The notes below the pieces were generated by a model. That model had not been told where the DNA came from and did not search any database. It worked only from the letters and a program-made list of their open reading frames with translations. 16,394 bases of DNA, taken from NCBI GenBank assembly GCA_002396885.1, contig DGXY01000109.1:1-16394 (forward strand), given 5' to 3'. Source of the stretch: Akkermansiaceae bacterium UBA5020. GTDB taxonomy: Bacteria; Verrucomicrobiota; Verrucomicrobiia; Verrucomicrobiales; DEV007. Below, piece by piece: positions 8,181 through 14,257 of the stretch. Position 1 is the stretch's first letter. Each line of letters opens with the position of its first letter. Position numbers and translations under genes: made by a program.

Positions 8181-8183
8181 TAA
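6813..8183 (+). CDS. IS4-family DDE transposase, probably lacking its extreme C-terminus
   Basis: A GTG start gives 456 residues. Catalytic residues are visible: D155 in 'VKLVDGTSV', D231 in 'LLVADRAF', and E349 within the IS4 signature Y342-xx-R345-xxx-E349-xxxxxx-K356 ('YAQRWSIEVRFRDLK'). An insertion domain between D231 and E349 is as expected for the family. The N-terminal ~150 residues are helical and DNA-binding-like. The protein ends '...FIRPGRSEP', and its stop TAA is the TAA of the repeat end GTAAAAAGGGG. Relatives commonly continue past 'R-EP' with a short basic tail of the KRRPK type, so the last ~20 residues and the right inverted repeat have probably been cut off. The catalytic core is intact and might act on related ends in trans. 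Confidence 0.9.
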   Translation: MKTKPNFLPGLSTNLYGRKRRSQLEALRAVRDKVLTASLSDYGALFGAILPVESLESAARDGRRRLFPEVVVFWAWVSQILDGNTSCARAVTLVQRWYAAAVLALPSFCTSAFCRARQRLSDNFLAAVESRLAMFGEARIEEHHRWRGYRVKLVDGTSVQLTDTAFNQAEYPQPSAQKPGCGFPVMGVVALLDVALGTVDDYLTGPSHGHDLEGLHRLVERIQAKDLLVADRAFCSWEMLALLSGKEAGCVMRLHQKREAKLDWRRGRKLDENSRIVEWAKPAKPGKSGITREAWERLPATMEVRLVRLEAPGRDRKPRTIYLATTLLNNEAYPTEEIAGLYAQRWSIEVRFRDLKTTMGLERLRVRTPEMARKTLRMATITYNLVKLLQLEASQGEAAILADEIGFKGTLDVLVEFRSGFIGLANRPRLLEREREEVLARIQERLLFIRPGRSEP

Positions 8184-8392
8184 AAAGGGGTCAGGGAACG
8201 ATTATCGAATTGAGACGCCTTCATTGGAATGTAAAGATCCAGTTGCGTCGATTCCCACGGGCCATGACGTGGTAGAGCGCGCTTTCATATTCAATACGGA
8301 CTTGCCGAGGCACAGGGGAAGGAAGCCGCGATGTTGGGATCGGTCAAAACTGGAAATCGTTCCTGACCCCGATTTTTCCCTGACCCCGATTT
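8180..8392 (-). repeat. RAYT-derived miniature element, copy 2 (plus an extra solo end)
   Basis: The core unit is 8187-8370, with terminal inverted repeats GGGGTCAGGGAACGATT (8187-8203) and AATCGTTCCTGACCCC (8355-8370, one C shorter). The left border extends to GTAAAAAGGGG. An extra end motif, TCCCTGACCCCGATTTCC, follows at 8377-8394. The unit starts in the IS4 transposase tail and ends about 60 bp before the stop of the NHL gene. Confidence 0.93.
8221..8313 (-). pseudogene. RAYT (Y1 transposase) N-terminal remnant, copy 2
   Basis: A GTG-started 30-codon frame lies inside the miniature element. Its translation, 'VPRQVRIEYESALYHVMARG' continuing 'NRRNWIF', matches the start of REP-associated tyrosine transposases (typically 'MARPLRIEYPGALYHV-SRGN'). 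The frame then diverges ('TFQ') and stops. The HUH motif and catalytic tyrosine are missing, so it cannot be an active transposase. Confidence 0.82.
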
Positions 8393-8451
8393 CCTTCTCC
8401 GCAGTGACCGCCACCTTGAGTCGCCGGCGGCACCGACGCTTCCAAGGCCGA

Positions 8452-9876
8452 TCACTTCCGCGTCACGGTCAGAACCCGGGGGGCGGATTCGCCGCCGGGC
8501 CCGATCGCCACGACGGTGATCAGACTCTTGCCCCGCTTCAGCCTCGCCTTGAAGTTCCAGGAGGTCGTCCCCGAGGCGGTCTTGAAGGGACCGGTCGCTC
8601 CGACCCGCCATACCACCGAGGTGACCTCTCCTCCCGCCGTGCCGATGACCGTGAACTCCGGCGCGGTGCTCGTCTTGCGTCGAGTCAGGACATCCAGAGT
8701 CGGTGACTTCACCGGCGAAAAACGGACCACGCGGTGGAAACCGTAATCCGCCACAAAAAGTTCACCGGCGGCCGACAGCGCAAGGTTCACCACCCCACCG
8801 GTCAAGGTCGCTGAGGGTCCCCCGATGTTCGTGTTGAAATCGGGTTTTCCGAGAACGAAGTTGGCGGAGGCTCCGTCGCCCACGACCGCTGCGTTGCGGA
8901 AGCCCATCACCCGTTCGTTGCCCCAGTCCCCGACATAGACCGTGCCGTCGGGCCCGGCAAGCACCCCGTAGGGATCCAAAAACTGGTTGGCCGAGGTGCC
9001 GCTGGAGGACGTGGTCAGCAGCGTTTGTCCAAGCACGCCGGAGGCCGGGGATCCGTTCGGGAGGGATGCCGCATTGTCGAATCGCAGGATCCGGTGGTTG
9101 CCGGTGTCCGCGACCCAGAGACGACCCGCGGAGTCGATCGAGAGGGAGAAAGGCGAGTTCATCCCGGTGGCGGTGGTGGCGGAGAAATCGGTGAGGAAGG
9201 ACACCTGGCCGAGAACCCGATCGGCATTCGCACCATTGGACTTCGTAGAGATGTCGGCGAAGCGGAGGACGCGGTTGCCGTCGGCATCGGCCACCCAGAG
9301 CGAGTCGTCCGGACCGACCGCGACTCCCGCGGGGTAGTCGGTTTTGGCAATCGTGGTGCCCGGGCTGACCGTGGTGAAATCAGGCTGGCCGAACACGTAA
9401 TCGGCCGGTGGATTGTTCCCCAGGAAGGAAGCGGCGACAAAGCAGAGGACGCGGTTGTTCCCGCTATCACAAACCCAGAGGCGGCCGTTTGAGTCCACCG
9501 TGATCTGATACATGAAGTTCAGGGTGTTCTGTCCGGCCGGACCGCCCTGGTTCTGAAGCGTCGAGGAGAAGTTCGGCTGACCGATGACCGCTTCGGGGAA
9601 AGAACCGTTGGCCAGTGCCGCGGTGCCGGAGAATCTCAGGATCCGGAAGTGCGCGGAATCCGCCACGAAGACTTTCCCGGTGACGGGGTCGATCGCGACC
9701 GACTCCGGGTTCAGGAACTGATTGGGCGCGTTCGCTGTGGAGCCGGAATTCAAGTCAGCCTGACCGAGAACCGAGGCGGCCGCCTGACCGGTCACGAACT
9801 GATCGGCCCGGGCACCGGGCGAGGGGCATCCGATGAGAAGAAGGAGAAGCAGGACAAGGGGGGTGATCGTTCTCAT
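8452..9876 (-). CDS. Secreted NHL-repeat beta-propeller protein (possible lipoprotein)
   Basis: I start at ATG 9876, where a signal peptide begins ('MRTITPLVLLLLLLIGC'). The open frame extends upstream to 10089, but that extension has no signal and low-complexity content. 'LIGC' (Cys17) fits a lipobox, although a signal-peptidase-I site after 'GARA' is also possible. At least five to six NHL-type blades follow, each ending like 'VFVADSAHFRILRF', 'LWVADADGNRVLRF', 'LWVADTGNHRILRF' or 'VYVGDWGNERVMGF', with 'NQFL-P' blade starts. Together they make a six-bladed propeller. The last ~85 residues look like an Ig/fibronectin-type strand module ending in a basic tail ('VLTVTRK'). Length is 474 residues. 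NHL propellers bind proteins, carbohydrates or RNA; a secreted one suggests extracellular binding. No catalytic motif is visible. Confidence 0.9.
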   Translation of the reverse strand: MRTITPLVLLLLLLIGCPSPGARADQFVTGQAAASVLGQADLNSGSTANAPNQFLNPESVAIDPVTGKVFVADSAHFRILRFSGTAALANGSFPEAVIGQPNFSSTLQNQGGPAGQNTLNFMYQITVDSNGRLWVCDSGNNRVLCFVAASFLGNNPPADYVFGQPDFTTVSPGTTIAKTDYPAGVAVGPDDSLWVADADGNRVLRFADISTKSNGANADRVLGQVSFLTDFSATTATGMNSPFSLSIDSAGRLWVADTGNHRILRFDNAASLPNGSPASGVLGQTLLTTSSSGTSANQFLDPYGVLAGPDGTVYVGDWGNERVMGFRNAAVVGDGASANFVLGKPDFNTNIGGPSATLTGGVVNLALSAAGELFVADYGFHRVVRFSPVKSPTLDVLTRRKTSTAPEFTVIGTAGGEVTSVVWRVGATGPFKTASGTTSWNFKARLKRGKSLITVVAIGPGGESAPRVLTVTRK

Positions 9877-9889
9877 GGCAAGAGGGTGG

Positions 9890-9922
9890 GTTCGATGTTG
9901 GTTCGATGTTGGTTCGATGAAT
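9890..9922 (-). repeat. 11-bp tandem repeats just upstream of the NHL gene
   Basis: On the plus strand GTTCGATGTTG is repeated at 9890 and 9901, with a third, degenerate copy at 9912 (exact period 11). The array sits about 14-46 bp before the NHL ATG, in the likely 5' leader. It could be a stack of regulator half-sites spaced one helical turn apart, or a slippage-prone array. Confidence 0.75.
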
Positions 9923-10022
9923 ATCGGCCGGATGAGCTCCGGCGCGGAACGCGTGTGCTCGCCCTCAATGGACGAATCCGGCCTATCGAAAATGCACCGA
10001 AAATTACTGCTAGATGCCATGG

Positions 10023-10059
10023 GGTTGTCAGGCGGGGGCGGCCCCCCATCCTGACAACC
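10023..10059 (-). terminator. Strong hairpin after the helicase gene
   Basis: A 10-bp perfect outer stem, GGTTGTCAGG (10023-10032) / CCTGACAACC (10050-10059), encloses an inner GGGGG/CCCCC stem. It lies about 60 bp past the helicase stop (10117) on the minus strand. No T-tract is seen. It is probably the 3' boundary of the Nudix-helicase operon, and it lies before the NHL gene. Confidence 0.55.
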
Positions 10060-10116
10060 GGTGAATGCAATCACAGAACCCAATCCCACCGAACGACGCA
10101 GGGGATGGCAATGCGA

Positions 10117-13100
10117 TCAAACCGTCCGCGCCGTCTCGTAAAGCTCGGCCGGCATGGGATGAGCGAGGTCCCAGACCATTTTGACGGGGCGGTCGCCTTC
10201 GGCCGAAAGCAGATCCGATGCAGGGCCGAGGAAGAGGAAGGGCGAGGTGCAGCCTTCGGTTTGTTTCTCGAGTCGCGCGAAAAAGAGGATCGTATAGCCC
10301 CGCTTGCGGAAATGGAGGTAGTTCCGACCAGTCGCCGAGGCCCGCGTCGTCCCGGCTTGCGACTCCCAGTGGAGGCGGCTGCGGCTGATTGGATAGTCCT
10401 TGTATCGGGTCGTCGGGGCGAAATCCTTTTCCTCTTTTCGAAAGGTCACGAAATGAAGGTAGGTCTTGTGTTCTTCGATATGGATCACGCCGACACCGGC
10501 CGGCCCGCTTGTGGCGAGGGTCGCTTTGCCGAAGGCTGCGGTGATCTCGCGGTAGCCGTAGGCGGCGTGGAGACGGAGGGAGCAGGGATATCCGAGGTTG
10601 ATCCCGCTCGTCGAGAAAGGATGGAGACTGCGCCGCCATTGTGCGATCTCGACGAGATCGGCGGCGGCGCTCGTGTTGCGGAGCCATTGGGCAAAGGATT
10701 CGCGATGGTTCGTGACACCGAGATCCGCCCCCTTTTTTGACCAGAGCGTATAATGGAGACTGTTTGCCTCCAATTCCGACAATCCGTAGGCGCTCGGATC
10801 CTCCGCCACCTTCGCTGACGAGAGTCGTTCCGCTTTTTCGAGGAAAGCCGGGTCAGTACGCAGGCAGATGCGACTAAGCGCCTGCCGCGCATCGCGGAGA
10901 TCCGGATCGACAACGGTCTTCGTGCCAGCGGCGAGGTCCTTCCACTCGGACCAGGTCCGGTTCTTTAGAATGGCGAGCGGTGAAAGCTGGGTCTCCCTGA
11001 CAAATTCGCCAAAGTTCAGCTCTTTTCCCGTCTCCGCTTTAAAAGTGCGAATGGCCTCGGGAATGAAGGAATTCAAATTGCCGAGTGTCTGACGGATGTT
11101 GGCGAGGATGTGCTCCCGCGCGACCCGTTCGAGGTGAATATTGCATCCCGGCGGCAAGTTGGGGAAATCGTTCTCGATCTCCTTGTCGATCTGCCGACGC
11201 GAATGGCGCAGGAGTGCACTGAACTTGCGGTCGGCCCGATACTTCCGGTGCGCCTGACCGACGAAGTCCAGCACGGTGAGGCAGTCCTTTTCCGGAGCAT
11301 GCCGGAGCCCGCGCCCGAGTTGCTGAAGAAAGACGGTGAGGCTCTCCGTCGGTCGCAGAAAAAGGACGAGATTGATCTCGGGGATATCGACGCCCTCGCT
11401 GAAGACATCGACGGTGAAGAGAAAGGGGAGCTTCCCGCTCCGAAAATCCCTCACCCGTTCGTCGCGCACGTTGGCAGTCGTTTCTCCGACGACCACCTCC
11501 GCGAGAAGTCCGGCCTCACGGAATCTCTTCGCCATGTATTCCGCGTGCCTGACGCTCACACAAAAACCGATCGCACGGATCGTTTTGAGATTGGGATGAT
11601 ATCGCCCGATCGCCTGAAGGACGGCATTAAGGCGGTCGCGCGCTCGGATGTCGTCGCCGGTGTAAACCGCCTCGAGTTCGGTGACGTCATATTTCCCGTT
11701 CCGCCAGAAACGTTCGTCGGAGACGGAGACCGGATCGGTCACGCCGAAGTAGTGGAAGGGACAGAGCAGCTTTTCCTCGAGCGCCTCAGGCAGGCGGATC
11801 TCAGCGGCGAAACGGTTGTTGAAATCCGGCAGGATGGAAGTGTTGTCCATCCGCTCCGGTGTGGCGGTGAGGCCGAGTAGCACGGTCGGATTCAGATGTT
11901 CAAAGAGCGGGCGGTAGCTGCTCGCCGTCCCATGATGAGCCTCGTCGACGATGACAAAATCGAAATGACCCGCTCCGAGAGCATTCCACGGCGAGCGGGC
12001 CGTGAGGCTCTGGACCGAGGCGAAGACGTGATCCCAATTTGTCGGAACCCTTCCATCGACAAGGATCTCGCCGAAGTTGAAATCCCGTAGCACCGAGCGA
12101 AAGCAGTCGCGGGCCTGCTGGAGGATTTCCTTCCGATGTACCACGAAGAGCAGTCGCGAGGACCGGTTTTCCCGCTGGAAGCGCGCGTAGTCGAGTGCGG
12201 CGATGACCGTCTTTCCCGTGCCGGTGGCAGCCACGACGAGATTCCGGAAGGAATCTTCATCCCGCTCGGCGGCGAGGGCATCGAGGATGCGCTCCTGATA
12301 CGAGTGCGGCCGGATGTCGGCAAAAAAGCGGGGACCGCTTTCGTCGCTTGAACGATTCGCAAAGGCGATCGCTTCCCGGAATCGCTCGGGCGCGGTGCGG
12401 TCGTAGGGCGCGAATTCCTCGCGCGACCAGTAGGTCTCGAACTCGGCTTCGAATCGCTCAAGGATGTGCGGCATGTCCTGTGCCGTGACTTTGACCGTCC
12501 ATTCAAGTCCGCTCGTCATGGCCGGTCGACTCATGTTGGCGGAGCCGATGTAGGCGGTGGAGTAGCCGGTGTGCCTGATGAAGTGATAGGCCTTGGCATG
12601 GAGTCGCGTCCGCTCCGTGTCATAGGATACCCTGACCGAAAAATGGGGAAAGGCAGCGAGCCACTCCACCGCCCCAGGGTCGGATGCGCCCATGTAGGAC
12701 GTGGTGATGATGCGCACCGGGACCTTTCGTTCCGCGAGAGATTCAAAAGCCGGCTTCAGAAGCTGGAGTCCCGACTCTTTGATAAAGGAAACGAGGATGT
12801 CGACCCGATCGGCCGTCATCATTTCCATGCGCAGCTCGCTCTCGAGCTGCGGGTCGTCGCCCGCGCCGGTGAGAAGGCTGCTCACGCTCAGAGACGTCAC
12901 CGGACGGGGAAACGACTGAGGTTGATTGACGCTCCGCAGTTGCCGCAGCAGGGTCTTTGGCTGATCGAGGAGTTGCTTCTTCAGCGTGTAGTCGAGTCCG
13001 CCGACCGCGCTAAGCAATTCGAGCAAGCGATTGACAAGGAGACGTCGTTGTCCCGGCTTGCAGGCGGGCAGCGCTTGCAGCAGGACCTGACTCACGAACT

Positions 13101-13251
13101 GGCTGAAGGTATGCGGCTCGGCTTCGTCGTCGAGTTTTTCAAAGGTCGGCGCGAGCTCGGGGTGCGCGGCGAGGAGATCGTGCAATTCTTCGTCGAGCAG
13201 TCGTTCGTAAATTCCCTCAGGTAACATCTGATGAGCTTGGCCGGTTTCCAC
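10117..13251 (-). CDS. HKD (phospholipase-D-like) nuclease / SF2 helicase / DUF3427 protein
   Basis: The gene has 1044 codons from GTG 13251, which follows the Nudix stop with no gap; ATG 13227 is the alternative start. Residues 1-125 are helical. Residues ~130-280 are a phospholipase-D-type nuclease domain with H218-x-K220 ('RLHAKAYHF') and 'YIGSANMSRPA' (N239). Residues ~312-680 are a superfamily-2 helicase core: Walker A 'AATGTGKTVIA' (K347), 'DEAH' (436-439), 'LTATPERMD', 'FSEGVDIP' and 'QQLGRGLRH' (643-651). The C-terminal ~150 residues ('GYREITAAFGKATL' onward) fit DUF3427. Single HKD domains usually act as dimers, and such fused proteins recur in bacterial defence and DNA-repair contexts. 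Likely activity: ATP-driven DNA translocation coupled to cleavage. No accessory methyltransferase lies nearby. The domain order is firm; the biological role is inferred. Confidence 0.92.
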   Translation of the reverse strand: METGQAHQMLPEGIYERLLDEELHDLLAAHPELAPTFEKLDDEAEPHTFSQFVSQVLLQALPACKPGQRRLLVNRLLELLSAVGGLDYTLKKQLLDQPKTLLRQLRSVNQPQSFPRPVTSLSVSSLLTGAGDDPQLESELRMEMMTADRVDILVSFIKESGLQLLKPAFESLAERKVPVRIITTSYMGASDPGAVEWLAAFPHFSVRVSYDTERTRLHAKAYHFIRHTGYSTAYIGSANMSRPAMTSGLEWTVKVTAQDMPHILERFEAEFETYWSREEFAPYDRTAPERFREAIAFANRSSDESGPRFFADIRPHSYQERILDALAAERDEDSFRNLVVAATGTGKTVIAALDYARFQRENRSSRLLFVVHRKEILQQARDCFRSVLRDFNFGEILVDGRVPTNWDHVFASVQSLTARSPWNALGAGHFDFVIVDEAHHGTASSYRPLFEHLNPTVLLGLTATPERMDNTSILPDFNNRFAAEIRLPEALEEKLLCPFHYFGVTDPVSVSDERFWRNGKYDVTELEAVYTGDDIRARDRLNAVLQAIGRYHPNLKTIRAIGFCVSVRHAEYMAKRFREAGLLAEVVVGETTANVRDERVRDFRSGKLPFLFTVDVFSEGVDIPEINLVLFLRPTESLTVFLQQLGRGLRHAPEKDCLTVLDFVGQAHRKYRADRKFSALLRHSRRQIDKEIENDFPNLPPGCNIHLERVAREHILANIRQTLGNLNSFIPEAIRTFKAETGKELNFGEFVRETQLSPLAILKNRTWSEWKDLAAGTKTVVDPDLRDARQALSRICLRTDPAFLEKAERLSSAKVAEDPSAYGLSELEANSLHYTLWSKKGADLGVTNHRESFAQWLRNTSAAADLVEIAQWRRSLHPFSTSGINLGYPCSLRLHAAYGYREITAAFGKATLATSGPAGVGVIHIEEHKTYLHFVTFRKEEKDFAPTTRYKDYPISRSRLHWESQAGTTRASATGRNYLHFRKRGYTILFFARLEKQTEGCTSPFLFLGPASDLLSAEGDRPVKMVWDLAHPMPAELYETARTV

Positions 13252-13650
13252 TCAAACACCACGCAAAAGTCTCCCGATCTCTCCCAGGATCGGCACATCG
13301 GCGGGAGCCCATTCCAGACTTCCGAAATCCTCCGGCGCGAGCCAGCGGGCGTCTGTGTGCTCGACGAGATGAATCGCAGGACGTTCCGGACAGCGGGCGA
13401 GAAAGGGCAGCAGCCGGATTTTGCCGAAATCGTAGTGATGCTCCACAGGCGTGAGCACCTCGAGCGCGCCGAGTTCGAGGATCAGTTCCTCGCGGATCTC
13501 GCGGCGCAGGGCTTCCCCGGGCGACTCGCCGGCCTCCACCTTCCCGCCCGGGAATTCCCAGAGACCTCCGAGCGCCTTGTCGAGAGGCCGCCGTGTCGCA
13601 AGGACACAACCCCCGGCGTCGGCGAGGATGAGGCAGGTGACGGTGAGCAT
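13252..13650 (-). CDS. Nudix hydrolase, MutT/(deoxy)nucleoside-triphosphate pyrophosphohydrolase type
   Basis: The gene encodes 132 residues from ATG 13650. The Nudix box lies at residues 36-58: G36, E42 and R50-E51-I52-x-E54-E55 in 'GGKVEAGESPGEALRREIRE'. The usual Gly near the end of the box is Ile57; the metal-binding glutamates are all present. 'LWEFPGGKVE' and 'RWLAPEDF' are typical of MutT-like enzymes that hydrolyse oxidised or modified (d)NTPs to monophosphates. The stop TGA directly precedes the helicase GTG, so the two are almost certainly co-transcribed and possibly coupled. No Shine-Dalgarno is seen. Substrate is not predictable: pool sanitation or removal of a nucleotide signal are both possible. 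Confidence 0.92.
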   Translation of the reverse strand: MLTVTCLILADAGGCVLATRRPLDKALGGLWEFPGGKVEAGESPGEALRREIREELILELGALEVLTPVEHHYDFGKIRLLPFLARCPERPAIHLVEHTDARWLAPEDFGSLEWAPADVPILGEIGRLLRGV

Positions 13651-13727
13651 GAGGTGGGAGAAGAGCCCCTACGCTGTCTCGTGTGGAATACAGCTTGGCG
13701 GCGCGCTGGAATGAGTTCAGTTGAGGA

Positions 13728-13881
13728 ATGAACCCGAACGACCTCTTTGCCGAGGCCCTCCCGTTGCGCCGCCCTTGGATGGTGGCCGACAGCCGCCTTC
13801 AAAGCAAGCCCGGAGAGCCCCACCACCTTCATTTGGTGGTTGCCCTTGAGGAGGGTTGTCGGCGGCTGGTCTGTCCAGAGA
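13728..13881 (+). pseudogene. ISL3-family transposase, 5' remnant
   Basis: About 51 codons from ATG 13728 read 'MNPNDLFAEALPLRRPWMVA' onward to 'RLVCPE'. This matches the N-terminus of ISL3-type transposases, where 'LF--AL-L-RPW-V' is followed by beta strands and the first cysteine pair of a zinc finger (CPxC). The coding sequence breaks after 'CPE', exactly where the RAYT-derived repeat (GTAAAAAGGGGCCAGG, 13882) begins; the second cysteine and about 350 further residues are missing. GAGGA abuts the ATG. The gene is divergent from the Nudix-helicase operon. Confidence 0.7.
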
Positions 13882-14097
13882 GTAAAAAGGGGCCAGGAGC
13901 AAAAAGGGGTCAGGGAACGATTACCGAATTGAGACGCCTTCATTGGAATGTAAAGATCCGGTTGCGTCGATTCCTACGGGCCGTGACGTAGTAGAGCGCG
14001 CCTTCATATTCAATACGGACTTGCCGAGACATAGGGGAAGGAAGCCGCGATGTTGGGCTCGGTCAAAACTGGAAATCGTTCCCTGACCCCTATTTCC
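13882..14097 (-). repeat. RAYT-derived miniature element, copy 3 (with an extra left end)
   Basis: The core unit is 13906-14090, with perfect 17-bp terminal inverted repeats GGGGTCAGGGAACGATT / AATCGTTCCCTGACCCC. A degenerate extra left end (GTAAAAAGGGGCCAGG) precedes it at 13882. It interrupts or truncates the ISL3-type transposase. Confidence 0.93.
13940..14032 (-). pseudogene. RAYT (Y1 transposase) N-terminal remnant, copy 3
   Basis: This 30-codon frame has an ATG start: 'MSRQVRIEYEGALYYVTARR' continuing 'NRRNRIF'. It is the only copy of the three with ATG. It has the same length and the same stop as copies 2 and 4, with several substitutions. Everything after RAYT residue ~27 is missing. 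Confidence 0.82.
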
Positions 14098-14163
14098 ATA
14101 GGGGAAGGAAGCCGCGATGTTGGGCTCGGTCAAAACTGGAAATCGTTCCCTGACCCCTATTTT
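14031..14163. repeat. 67-bp tandem duplication of the element's right end
   Basis: The block starting ATAGGGGAAGGAAGCCGCGA at 14031 is repeated at 14098 (period 67) with essentially no differences until the last base. It contains the right terminal repeat and the sequence just upstream of the RAYT-like start codon. Two further degenerate ends (TGACCCCTATTTCC at 14163, TTCCCTGACCCCGATTTCC at about 14178-14196) follow before the next gene. Confidence 0.92.
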
Positions 14164-14246
14164 GACCCCTATTTCCGTTCCCTGACCCCGATTTCCCTGC
14201 ATGCGATTTCGCAATCGCTGCAGAGGAAAGACCGAAGGCCCAGGCT

Positions 14247-14250
14247 AGGA
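14247..14250 (+). promoter_or_regulatory. Shine-Dalgarno for the SUMF1-domain gene
   Basis: AGGA lies 7 bases before ATG 14258. It is one of the few clear ribosome binding sites in the window, and it fixes the start in front of the signal peptide. Confidence 0.6.
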
Positions 14251-14257
14251 TATCGAC

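Noticed and set aside
9877..10089. Upstream extension of the NHL protein (start at 10089)
   Set aside because: It would place the signal peptide about 70 residues inside the protein and run through the hairpin at 10023-10059 and the 11-bp repeats.
9649..10740. 363-codon plus-strand frame across the NHL and helicase gene ends
   Set aside because: It runs antisense to two well-supported genes, and its residue composition is typical of a shadow frame.
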